From assembly GCA_027186245.1 (NCBI GenBank), contig CP114483.1, forward strand, positions 18,186,220 through 18,250,219: a DNA stretch of 64,000 bases, in the 5' to 3' direction. Made by a program: the position numbers and the translations under genes. The notes under the pieces are model-generated. The model had not been told where the DNA came from. It saw nothing but the letters and a program-made list of their open reading frames with translations, and searched no databases. This DNA comes from Coriaria nepalensis. Lineage: Eukaryota; Streptophyta; Magnoliopsida; Cucurbitales; Coriariaceae. Positions 52,736-64,000 of the stretch are shown in pieces (position 1 is the stretch's first letter; each line of letters starts with the position of its first letter).

Positions 52736-55290
52736 GTTTAAAGGGCGAATTTCGTTTGAAGTGTGTTAGAATGATTTAGTGACTAAAAAAGATGTAATAA
52801 TATGACTTTAAGGCTAAAAAACGCATAGTTGCCTTCAATAGATCAATTGCAAGTTATGCATGAAAGTCGCGTTTTAAATGCAAAAAGAGATATGGTTCGA
52901 AGTGCCTTCAAACAACTTAATGATTGAAAAGACTGAGTGATATTATTTTTAATGCTAAAATAATGCATTATTGTCTTCAATAAATTAATTGCAAGTTATG
53001 TAAGTAAATAATGTTTGAAGGGCGAAAATAGAATTCGCTCGACTTAATTTAGAATGATTTAACGACTAGAAGAAACTCATTGACATGACTTTAAGGCTAA
53101 ACAAATGCATTGTTGCCTTCAATAGATCAACTGCAAGTTATGCACCAAAGTCATCTTTAAAGGCCGAATTTCGTTCGAAGTGATTTAGAATGATTTGCTG
53201 ACTAAGAGACACGTAAAAATTTGACTTTAAGGCTAAAAAAATGCGTAGTTGCCTTGTATAGATCAATTGCAAGTTATGCATGACAGTCGTGTATTAAATG
53301 CAAAAATATAATTGGTTCGTAGTGCTTCCAACCAATTTAATGATATGAAAAGACTGAATGATATGCTTTTTATAGCTAAAATAATGCAATGTTGTCTTCA
53401 ATAGATTAATTGCAAGTTATGTAAGAAAATCATGTTTGAAGGGCGAAAATAGAATTCATTAGACTTAGTTTAGAATGATTTAATGACTAGAAGAGACTCA
53501 TTGACATGACTTTAAGGCTAAAAAAATTGATAGTTGCCTTCAATAGATCAATTGCAAGTTATGCATGACAATCGCATTTTAAATGCAAAAAGAAATATGG
53601 TTCGAAGTGCCTTCAAACAATTTAATGATTGAAAAGACTGAGTGATATGCTTTTTAATGGTAAAATAATCCATTGTTGTCGTCAATAGATCAACTGCAAG
53701 TTATGGATGAAAGTCAAGTTTAAAGGGTGAATTTCGTTCGAAGTGAGTTAGAATAATTTAATGACTAAAAAAGAATCAATAATATGACTTTAAGGCTAAA
53801 AAAATGCATAGTTGCCTTCAATAGATCAATTGTAAGTTATGCATGAAAGTCGTGTTTTAAATGCAAAAATGGAATTGGTTCGAAGTGCTTTCAAACAATT
53901 TAATGATATGAAAAGACTGAATGATATGCTTTTTAAGGCAAAAATAATGAATTGTTGTTTTTAATAGATTAATTGCAAGTTATGTAAGAAAATAATGTTT
54001 GAAGGGCGAAAATAGAATTCGTTAGAATTAATTTAGAATGATTTAATGACTAGAAGAGACTCAGTGACATGACTTTAAAGGCTAAACAATTGCATTGTTG
54101 CCTTCAATAGATCAACTTCAAGTTATGCACCAAAGTCATGTTTAAAGGCCGAATTTCGTTCGAAGTGATTTAGAATGATTTGCTGACTAAGAGAGACGTA
54201 AAAATATGACTTTAAGGCTAAAAAAATGCATAGTTGCCTTCTATAGATCAATTGCAAGTTATGCATGAAAGTCGTGTATTAAATGCAAAAATAGAATTAG
54301 TTCGTTGTGCTTCCAACGAATTTAATGATATGAAAAGACTGAATGATTTGCTTTTTATAGCTAAAATAATGCATTGCTGTCTTCAATAGATTAATTGCAA
54401 GTTATATAAGAAAATCATGTTTGAAGGGCGAAAATAGAATTCGTTTGACTTAATTTAGAATGATTTAATGACTAGAAGAGACTCATTGACTTGACTTTAA
54501 GGCTAAAGAAATGCGTTGTTGCCTTCAATAGATCAACTGCAAGTTATGCACGAAAGTCATGTTTAAAGGCCGAAATTCGTTCGAAGTGATTTAGACTGAT
54601 TTACTGACTAAAAGAGACGCAAAAATATGACTTTAAGGATAAAAAAATGCATAGTTGCCTTCAATAGATCAATTGCAAGTTATGTATGAAAGTCGTGTCT
54701 TAAATGCACAAATAGTATTGGTTCGAAGTGTTTCCAAACAATTTAATGATATGAAAACACGGAATCATATGCTTTTTCAGGCTAAAATAATGCATTGTTC
54801 TCTTCAATAGATTAATTGCAAGTTATGTAAGAAAATCATGTTTGAAGGGAAAAAATAGAATTCATTCGACTAAATTTAGAATGATTTAACGACTAGAAGA
54901 GACTCAGTGACATGATTTTAAGGATAAACAAATGCATTGTTTCCCTCAATAGATCAACTGCAAGTTATGCACGAAAGGCATGATTGAAGGCCGAATTTCG
55001 TTCGAAGTGATTTAGAATGATATTTTGATTAAAAAAGAGACAAAAATACGACTGTAAGGCTAAAAAAATGCATAGTTGCCTTCTATAGATCAATTGCAAG
55101 TTATGCATGAAAGTCGTGTATTAAATGCAAAAATATAATTGGTTAGTAGTGCTTCCAACAAATTTAATGATATGAAAAGACTGAATGATATCCTTTTTAT
55201 AGCTAAAATAATGGATTGTTGTCTTCAATAGATTAATTGCAAGTTATGTAAGAAAATCATGTTTGAAGGCCGAAAATAGAATTCGTTTGA

Positions 55291-55300
55291 CTTAATAACG
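55291..55300 (-). repeat. Site of 12-bp deletion in an A/C hybrid monomer
   Basis: CTTAATAACG stands where sister units have CTTAATTTAGAATGATTTAA followed by CG. It accounts for the tetramer length of 552 instead of 563 bp. Confidence 0.75.
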
Positions 55301-57456
55301 ACGAGAAGAGACTCATTGACTTGACTTTAAGGCTAAACAAATGAATTGTTGCCTTCAATAGATCAACTGCAAGTTATGTACGAAAGCCGTGTCTTAAATG
55401 CACAAATAGAATTGGTTCGTAGTGCTTCCAAAGAATTTATTGATATGAAAAGACTGAATGATATTTTTTTTAAGGCTAAAATAATGCATTGTTGTCGTCA
55501 ATAGATCAACTGCAAGTTATGCACGAAGGTCAAGTTTAAAGGGCGAATTTCGTTTGAAGTGTGTTAGAATGATTTAATGACTAAAAAAGATGCAATAATA
55601 TGACTTTAAGGCTAAAAAATGCATAGTTGCCTTCAATAGATCAATTGCAAGTTATGCATGAAAGTCGCGTTTTAAATGCAAAAAGAGATATGGTTCGAAG
55701 TGCCTTCAAACAATTTAATGATTGAAAAGACTGAGTGATATGCTTTTTAATGCTAAAATAATGCATTGTTGTCTTCAATAAATTAATTGCAAGTTATGTA
55801 AGAAAATAATGTTTAAAGGGCGAAAATAGAGTTCGTTCGACTGAATTTAGAATGATTTAACGACTAGAAGAGACTCATTGACATGACTTTAAGGCTAAAC
55901 AAATGCATTGTTGCCTTCAATAGATCAACTTCAAGTTATGCACCAAAGTCATGTTTAAAGGCCGAATTTCGTTCGAAGTGATTTAGAATGATTTGCTGAC
56001 TAAGAGAGAGGTAAAAATATGACTTTAAAGCTAAAAAAATGCATAGTTGCCTTCTATAGATCAATTGCAAGTTATGCATGAAAGTCGTGTATTAAATGCA
56101 AAAATAGAATTGGTTCGTAGTGCTTCCAACCAATTTAATGATATGAAAAGACTGAATGACATGCTTTTTATAGCTAAAATAATGCATTGTTGTCTTCAAT
56201 AGATTAATCGCAAGTTATGTAAGAAAATCATGTTTGAAGGGCGAAAATAGAATTCGTTTCACTTAATTTAGAATGATTTAACGACTAGAAGAGACTCATT
56301 GATTTGACTTTAAGGCTAAACAAATGCATTGCTGCCTTCAATAGATCAACTGCAAGTTATGCAGGAAAGTCATGTTTAAAGGCCGAATTTCATTCGAAGT
56401 GATTTAGAATGATTTACTGACTAAAAAAGACGTAAAAATATGACTTTAAGGCTTAAAAAATGCATAATTGCCTTCAATAGATCAATTGCAAGTTATGCAT
56501 GAAAGTCGCTTTTTAAATGCAAAAAGAGATATGGTTCGAAGTGCCTTCAAACAATTTAATGATTGAAAAGACTGAGTGATATGCTTTTTAATGCTAAAAT
56601 AATGCATTGTTGTCTTCAATAGATTAATTCCAAGCTATGTAACAAAATCATGTTTGAAGGCCAAAAATAGAATTCGTTTGAATTAATTTAGAATGATTTA
56701 ATGACTCGAAGAGACTTAGTGACATGACTTAAAAGCTAAACAAATGCATTGTTGCCTTCAATAGATCAATTGCAAGTTATGCACGAAAGTCGTGTTTTAA
56801 ATGCAAAAATGGAATTGGTTCGAAGTGCTTTCAAACAATTTAATGATATGAAAAGACTGAATGATATGCTTTTTAAGGCAAAAATAATGAATTGTTGTTT
56901 TTAATAGATTAATTGCAAGTTATGTAAGAAAATAATGTTTGAAGGGCGAAAATAGAATTCGTTAGAATTAATTTAGAATGATTTAATGACTAGAAGAGAC
57001 TCAGTGACATGACTTTAAAGGCTAAACAATTGCATTGTTGCCTTCAATAGATCAACTTCAAGTTATGCACCAAAGTCATGTTTAAAGGCCGAATTTCGTT
57101 CGAAGTGATTTAGAAAGATTTAATGACTAAAAGAGACGCAATAATATGACTTTAAGGCTAAAAAAATGCATAGTTGCCTTCTATAGATCAATTGCAAGTT
57201 ATGCATGAAAGTCGTGTATTAAATGCAAAAATATAATTGGTTCGTAGTGCTTCCAGCAAATTTAATGATATGAAAAGACTGAATGATATCCTTTTTATAG
57301 CTAAAATAATGGATTGTTGTCTTCAATAGATTAATTGCAAGTTATGTAAGAAAATCATGTTTGAAGGCCGAAAATAGAATTCGTTTGACTTAATTTAGAA
57401 TGATTTAACGACGAGAAGAGACTCATTGACTTGACTTTAAGGCTAAACAAATGAAT

Positions 57457-57498
57457 TGTTGCCTTCAATAGATCAACTGTTGCCTTCAATAGATCAAC
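57457..57498 (-). repeat. 21-bp tandem duplication inside an A' box
   Basis: TGTTGCCTTCAATAGATC followed by AAC occurs twice in direct succession (57457-57477 and 57478-57498), lengthening this unit to 442 bp. It lies within the conserved box and is the longest local insertion I found in the window. Confidence 0.9.
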
Positions 57499-60190
57499 TG
57501 CAAGTTATGCATGAAAGTCATGTTTAAAGGCCGAAATTCGTTCGTAGTGATTTAGAATGATTTACTGATTAAAAGAGATGCAAAAATATGACTTTAAGGA
57601 TAAAAAAATGCATAGTTGCCTTTAATAGATCAATTGCAAGTTATGTATGAAAGTCGTGTCTTAAATGCACAAATAGTATTGGTTCGAAGTGCTTCCAAAC
57701 AATTTAATGATATGAAAAGGCGGAATGATATGCTTTTTAAGGCTAAAATAATGCATCGTTGTCTTCAATATATTAATTGCAAGTTATGTAAGAAAATCAT
57801 GTTTGAAGGGCAAAAATAGAATTCATTCGACTAAATTTAGAATCATTTAATGACTAGAAGAGACTCAGTGACATGACTTTAAAGGCTAAACAATTGCATT
57901 GTTGCCTTCAATATATCAACTGCAAGTTATGCACGAATGTCATGTTTAAAGGCCGAATTTCGTTCGAAGTGATTTAGAAAGATTTAATGACTAAAAGAGA
58001 CGCAATAATATTACTTTAGGGCTAAAAAAATGCATAGTTGCCTTCAATAGATCAATTGCAAGTTATGCATGAAAGTCATGTCTTAAATGCACAAATATTA
58101 TTAGTTCGAAGTGCTTTGAAACAATTTAATGATATGAAAAGACTGAATGATATGCTTTCTATGGCTAAAATAATGCATTGTTGTCTTCAATAGATTAATT
58201 GCAAGTTATGTAAGAAAATCATGTTTGAAGGGCGAAAATAGAATTCATTCTACTTAATTTAGAATGATTTAATGACTAGAAGAGACTCAGTGCCATGACT
58301 TTAAAGGCTAAACAATTGCATTGCTCCCTTCAACATATCAACTGCAAGTTATGCACGAAAATCATGTTTAAAGGCTGAAATACATTCGAAATGATTTAGA
58401 AAGATTTAATGACTAAAAGAGACGCAATAATATGACTTTAAGGCTAAAAAAAATGCATAGTTGCCTTCAATAGATCAATTGAAAGTTATGCATGAAAGTC
58501 GCATTTTAAATGCAAAAAGAGATATAGTTCGAAATGCCTTCAAACAATTTAATGATTCAAAAGACTGAGTGATATGCTTTTTAATGGTAAAATAATCCAT
58601 TGTTGTCGTCAATAGATCAACTGCAAGTTATGGACGAAAGTCAAGTTTAAAGGGCGAATTTCGTTCGAAGTGAATTAGAATGATTTAATGACTAAAAAAG
58701 ATTCAATAATAATGAGTTTAACGCTAAAAAAATGCATAGTTGCCTTCACTAGATCAATTCTAAGTTATGCATTAAAGTCGTGTTTTAAATGCAAAAATGG
58801 AATTGGTTCGAAGTGCTTTCAAACAATTTAATGATATGAAAACAATGAGTGATATGCTTTTTAAGGCTAAAATAATGCATTGTTGTTTTTAATAGATTAA
58901 TTGCAAGTTATGTAAGAAAATAATGTTTGAAGGGCGAAAATAGAATTCGTTAGAATTAATTTAGAATGATTTAATGACTAGAGGAGACTCAGTGACATGA
59001 CTTTAAAGGCTAAACAATTGCATTGTTGCGTTCAATATACGAACTGCAAGTTATGCACGAAAGTCATGTTTAAAGGCCGAATTTCGTTCGAAGTGATTTA
59101 GAAAGATTTAATGACTAAATGAGACGTAATAATATTACTTTAAGGCTAAACAAAATGCATAGTTGCCTTCAATAGATCAATTGCAAGTTATGCATGAAAG
59201 TCGTGTCTTAAATGCACAAATAGAATTGGTTCGAAGTGCTTCGAAACAATTTAATGATATGAAAAGACTGAATGATATGCTTTTTATGGGTAAAATAATG
59301 CATTGTTGTCTTCAATAGATTAATTGCAAGTTATGTAAGAAAATCATGTTTGAAGGGCAAAAATAGAATTCATTCTACTTAATTTAGAATGATTTCATGA
59401 CTAGAAGAGACTCAGTGACATGACTTTAAAGGCTAAACAAATGCATTGTTGCCTTCAATATATCAACTGCAAGTTATGCACGAAAGTCATGTTTAAAGGC
59501 CGAATTTCATTCGAAGTGATTTAGAAAGATTTAATGACTAAAAGAGACGCAATAATATTACTTTAGGGCTAAAAAAATGCATAGTTGCCTTCAATAGATC
59601 AATTGCAAATTATGCATGAAAGTCGCATTTTAAATGCAAAAAGAAATATGGTTCGAAGTGCCTTCAAACAATATAATGATTGAAAAGACTGAGTGATATG
59701 CTCTTTCATGGTAAAATAATCCATTGTTGTCATCAATAGATCAACTGCAAGTTATGGACGAAAGTCAAGTTTAAAGGGCGAATTTCGTTCGAAGTGAGTT
59801 AGAATGATTTAATGACTAAAAAAGAATCAATAATATGACTTTAAGGCTAAAAAAATGCATAGTTGCCTTCAATAGATCAATTGTAAGTTATGCATGAAAG
59901 TCGTGTTTCAAATGCAAAAATAGAATTGGTTCGAAGCGCTTCCAAACAATTTAATGATATGAAAAGACTGAATGATATGCTTTTTAAGGCTAAAATAATG
60001 CATTGTTGTTTTTAATAGATTAATTGCAAGTTATGTAAGAAAATAATGTTTGAAGGGCGAAAATAGAATTCATTATACTTAATTTAGAATCATTTAATGA
60101 CTAGAAGAGACTCAGTGACATGACTTTAAAGGCTAAACAATTGCATTGTTGCCTTCAATATATCAACTGCAAGTTATGCACGAAAGTCAT

Positions 60191-60612
60191 GTTTAAAGGC
60201 CGAATTTCGTTCAAAGTGATTTAGAAAGATTTAATGACTAAAAGAGACGCAATAATATTACTTTAGGGCTAAAAAAATGCATAGTTGCCTTCAATAGATC
60301 AATTGCAAGTTATGCATGAAAGTCATGTCTTAAATGCACAAATAGAATTAGTTCGAAGTGCTTTGAAACAATTTAATGATATGAAAAGACTGAATGATAT
60401 TCTTTTTATGGCTAAAATAATGCATTGTTGTCTTCAATAGATTAATTGCAAGTTATGTAAGAAAATCATGTTTGAAGGGCGAAAATAGAATTCATTCTAC
60501 TTAATTTAGAATGATTTAATGACTAGAAGAGACTCAGTGACATGACTTTAAAGGCTAAACAATTGCATTGTTGCCTTCAACATATCAACTGCAAGTTATG
60601 CACGAAAGTCAT
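60191..60612 (-). repeat. Reference right-arm trimer (422 bp)
   Basis: Read on +, C' is 60191-60326 (136 bp), B' 60327-60469 (143 bp) and A' 60470-60612 (143 bp). A' is one base longer than in the left arm (GACTTTAAAGGC). The unit shows the right-arm marks CGGCCTTTAAAC in C, GAGTCTC in A and ATTCTATTTTCGCCC in A when turned to the left-arm strand. Confidence 0.9.
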
Positions 60613-63600
60613 GTTTAAAGGCCGAATTTCGTTCAAAGTGATTTAGAAAGATTTAATGACTAAAAGAGACGCAATAATATTACTTTAGGGCTAAAAAAAT
60701 GCATAGTTGCCTTCAATAGATCAATTGCAAGTTATGCATGAAAGTCATGTCTTAAATGCACAAATAGAATTAGTTCAAAGTGCTTTGAAACAATTTAATG
60801 ATATGAAAAGACTGAATGATATGCTTTTTATCGCTAAAATAATGCATTTTTGTCTTCAATAGATTAATTGCAAGTTATGTAAGAAAATCATGTTTGAAGG
60901 GCGAAAATAGAATTCATTCTACTTAATTTAGAATGATTTAATGACTAGAAGAGACTCAGTGACATGACTTTAAAGGCAAAACAATTGCATTGTTGCCCTC
61001 AACATATCAACTGCAAGTTATGCACGAAAATCATGTTTAAAGGCTGAAATACGTTCGAAATGATTTAGAAAGATTTAATGACTAAAAGAGACGCAATAAT
61101 ATGACTTTAAGTCTAAAAAACATGCATAGTTGCCTTCAATAGATCAATTGGAAGTTATGCATGAAAGTCGGATTTTAAATGCAAAAAGAGATATAGTTCG
61201 AAATGCCTTCAAACAATTTAATGATTCAAAAGACTGAGTGATATGCTTTTTAATGGTAAAATAATCCATTGTTGTCGTCAATAGATCAACTGCAAGTTAT
61301 GGACGAAAGTCAAGTTTAAAGGGCGAATTTCGTTCGAAGTGAATTAGAATGATTTAATGACTAAAAAAGATTCAATAATATGAGTTTAACGCTAAAAAAA
61401 TGCATAGTTGCCTTCACTAGATCAATTGTAAGTTATGCATGAAAGTCGTGTTTTAAATGCAAAAATGGAATTGGTTCGAAGTGCTTTCAAACAATTTAAT
61501 GATATGAAAACAATGAGTGATATGCTTTTTAAGGCTAAAATAATGCATTGTTGTTTTTAATAGATTAATTGCAAGTTATGTAAGAAAATAATGTTTGAAG
61601 GGCGAAAATAGAATTCGTTAGAATTAATTTAGAATGATTTAATGACTAGAGGAGACTCAGTGACATGACTTTAAAGGCTAAACAATTGCATTGTTGCGTT
61701 TAATATACGAACTGCAAGTTATGCACGAAAGTCATGTTTAAAGGCCGAATTTCGTTCGAAGTGATTTAGAAAGATTTAATGACTAAATGAGACGTAATAA
61801 TATTACTTTAAGGCTAAACAAAATGCATAGTTGCCTTCAATAGATCAGTTGCAAGTTATGCATGAAAGTCGTGTCTTAAATGCACAAATAGAATTGGTTC
61901 GAAGTGCTTCGAAACAATTTAATGATATGAAAAGACTGAATGATATGCTTTTTATGGGTAAAATAATGCATTGTTGTCTTCAATAGATTAATTGCAAGTT
62001 ATGTAAGAAAATCATGTTTGAAGGGCAAAAATAGAATTCATTCTACTTAATTTAGAATGATTTCATGACTAGAAGAGACTCAGTGACATGACTTTAAAGG
62101 CTAAACAATTGCATTGTTGCCTTCAATATATCAACTGCAAGTTATGCACGAAAGTCATGTTTAAAGGCCGAATTTCGTTCGAAGTGATTCAGAAAGATTT
62201 AATGACTAAAAGAGACGCAATAATATGACTTTAAGGCTAAAAAAATCGCATAGTTGTTTTCAATAGATCAATTGCAAGTTATGCATGAAAGTCGCGTTTT
62301 AAATGCAAAAAGAGATATAGTTCGAAATGCCTTCAAACAATTTAATGATTGAAAAGACTGAGTGATATGCTTTTTAATGGTAAAATAATCCATTGTTGTC
62401 GTCAATAGATCAACTGCAAGTTATGGACGAAAGTCAAGTTTAAAGGGCGAATTTCGTTCGAAGTGAATTAGAATGATTTAATGACTAAAAAAGATTCAAT
62501 AATATGAGTTTAACGCTAAAAAAATGCATAGTTGCCTTCACTAGATCAATTGTAAGTTATGCATGAAAGTCGTGTTTTAAATGCAAAAATGGAATTGGTT
62601 CGAAGTGCTTCCAAACAATTTAATGATATGAAAACAATGAGTGATATGCTTTTTAAGGCTAACATAATGCATTGTTGTTTTTAATAGATTAATTGCAAGT
62701 TATGTAAGAAAATAATGTTTGAAGGGCGAAAATAGAATTCGTTAGAATTAATTTAGAATGATTTAATGACTAGAAGAGACTCAGTGACATGACTTTAAAG
62801 GCTAAACAATTGCATTGTTGCCTTCAATATATCAACTGCAAGTTATGCACGAAAGTCATGCTTAAAGGCCAAATTTCGTTCGAAGTGATTTAGAAAGATT
62901 TAATGACTAAAAGAGACGCAATAATATTACTTTAGGGCTAAAAAAATGCATAGTTGCCTTCAATAGATCAATTGCAAGTTATGCATGAAAGTCGCGTTTT
63001 AAATGCAAAAAGAAATATGGTTCGAAGTGCCTTCAAACAATTTAATGATTGAAAAGACTGAGTGATATGCTTTTTAATGGTAAAATAATCCATTGTTGTC
63101 ATCAATAGATCAACTGCAAGTTATGGACGAAAGTCAAGTTTAAAGGGCGAATTTCGTTCGAAGTGAGTTAGAATGATTTAATGACTAAAAAAGAATCAAT
63201 AATATGACTTTAAGGCTAAAAAAATGCATAGTTGCCTTCAATAGATCAATTGTAAGTTATGCATGAAAGTCGTGTTTTAAATGCAAAAATAGAATTGGTT
63301 CGAAGCGCTTCCAAACAATTTATTGATATGAAAAGACTGAATGATATGCTTTTTAAGGCTAAAATAATGCATTCTTGTTTTTAATAGATTAATTGCAAGT
63401 TATGTAAGAAAATAATGTTTGAAGGCTGAAAATAGAATTCATTATACTTAATTTAGAATCATTTAATGACTAGAAGACACTCAGTGACATGACTTTAAAG
63501 GCTAAACAATTGCATTCTTGCCTTCAATATATCAACTGCAAGTTATGCACGAATGTCATGTTTAAAGGCCGAATTTCGTTCAAAGTGATTTAGAAAGATT

Positions 63601-64000
63601 TAATGACTAAAAGAGACGCAATAATATTACTTTAGGGCTAGAAAAATGCATAGTTGCCTATAATAGATCAATTGCAAGTTATGCATGAAAGTCATGTCTT
63701 AAATGCACAAATAGAATTAGTTCGAAGTGCTTTGAAACAATTTAATGATATGAAAAGACTGAATGATATGCTTTTTATGGCTAAAATAATGCATTGTTGT
63801 CTTCAATAGATTAATTGCAAGTTATGTAAGAAAATCATGTTTGAAGGGCGAAAATAGAATTCATTCTACTTAATTTAGAATGATTTAATGACTAGAAGAG
63901 ACTTAGTGACATGACTTTAAAGGCTAAACAATTGCATTGTTGCCTTCAACATATCAACTGCAAGTTATGCACGAAAATCATGTTTAAAGGCTGAAATACG

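Larger units (their letters stand above)
50508..57079 (-). repeat. Right-arm domain 2: hybrid-rich tetramers and a pentamer
   Basis: C' starts lie at 50508, 50929, 51333, 51754, 52317, 52736, 53155, 53718, 54140, 54561, 54982, 55534, 55953 and 56374. Intervals 51754-52316 (563), 53155-53717 (563) and 54982-55533 (552) are tetramers of C', B', an A/C hybrid and a B/A hybrid. Interval 56374-57079 (706) is C', B', A/C hybrid, B', A'. The tetramers at 51754 and 54982 are similar over their length (both with ACGAAAGCCGTGTC), which suggests a duplicated block. The stretch has the highest density of monomer order changes in the window. Confidence 0.85.
46203..64000 (-). repeat. Right satellite arm: inverted, heterogeneous array of the same family
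   Basis: This is the same three-monomer satellite as the left arm, but on the opposite strand; read on + the order is C', B', A'. Starts of C' (just after the ...AAAGTCAT end of A') lie at 46439, 46860, 47281, 47560, 47981, 48402 and on to 63982. Intervals are 421-423 bp for trimers, 278-279 bp for seven dimers, 552-565 bp for four tetramers and 706 bp for one pentamer. The monomers carry differences that set them apart from the left arm, for example GAGTCTC where the left arm has GAGGCTC in A, and a C monomer ending CGGCCTTTAAAC. Sequence continues in this pattern to the window end. No gene is present. Confidence 0.96.
57080..64000 (-). repeat. Right-arm domain 3: composite repeats of trimers and dimers
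   Basis: C' starts lie at 57080, 57522, 57944, 58366, 58645, 59068, 59491, 59769, 60191, 60613, 61035, 61314, 61736, 62159, 62438, 62860, 63138, 63560 and 63982. With D for dimer and T for trimer, 58366-61034 reads D T T D T T T (2,669 bp) and 61035-63981 reads D T T D T D T T (2,947 bp). The block starting at 63982 opens the same way (ACGAAAATCATG then AAGGCTGAAATACG), so the composite repeat continues beyond the window. Trimers 60191-60612 and 60613-61034 are nearly identical neighbours. Confidence 0.88.

Noticed and set aside
1..64000. CRISPR array
   Set aside because: Repeats are evenly spaced, but the whole 421-bp period is repeated sequence with no unique spacers, and no cas-like gene is present.
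1..64000. CENP-B box in the monomers (TTCG-rich stretches such as CTTCGGACGAAATTC)
   Set aside because: The TTCG and following A fit the left part of the known motif, but the required CGGG at the right end is missing in the monomers I checked.
1..64000. Transposon, telomere repeat, rRNA or tRNA insertions
   Set aside because: Unit lengths account for essentially every base; the largest local gain is 21 bp, so there is no room for an inserted element, and no such sequence was seen.

Overview
The whole 64-kb window is one AT-rich satellite DNA block with no gene that I can support. It is built from three related monomer types of about 140 bp, called here A (142 bp), B (143 bp) and C (136 bp). 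They follow each other as A-B-C to form a 421-bp higher-order unit. The unit length, three-monomer order, nested higher-order repeats and complete lack of coding, tRNA, rRNA or transposon sequence point to eukaryotic heterochromatin (centromeric, pericentromeric or subtelomeric). I do not recognise the satellite family and cannot name the organism. A hand count of the A monomer at 452-593 gives 45 G+C in 142 bases (about 32%).

Layout. Bases 1 to about 46,192 are a left arm in which units read A-B-C on the + strand. I located 111 A-monomer starts, from 31 to 46,045. Spacing is 420-425 bp except for two 285-bp A-B dimers and one 385-bp decayed unit beside the junction. At 46,187-46,211 the array flips orientation through a 16-bp perfect palindrome. 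From about 46,203 to 64,000 the array is on the - strand (C'-B'-A' when read on +). This right arm belongs to a different subfamily and is far less regular: 421-423-bp trimers are mixed with 278/279-bp dimers, 552-565-bp tetramers and one 706-bp pentamer, all explained by hybrid monomers.

Higher-level structure. The left arm contains successive amplification domains: 1,263-bp repeats (31 to about 3,330), two 1,970-bp copies (4,501-8,440), three nearly identical 2,946-bp copies (about 11,336-20,283), a mosaic with 2,946-bp spacing (about 20,600-26,500), and an alternating two-unit domain (about 31,200-40,000) marked by a 4-bp insertion. The right arm ends in 2,669- and 2,947-bp composite repeats.

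How the parts relate. A 39-bp box starting CATAACTTGC and ending ATGCATT is 35-37/39 identical between A, B and C, while the rest of the monomers looks only about 60-65% similar. Every monomer-switch breakpoint I found falls inside this box or in the short shared stretch next to it. The window therefore looks like a record of satellite evolution by unequal exchange at one conserved site, with recent multi-unit amplifications on the left and shuffled, hybrid-rich array on the right.
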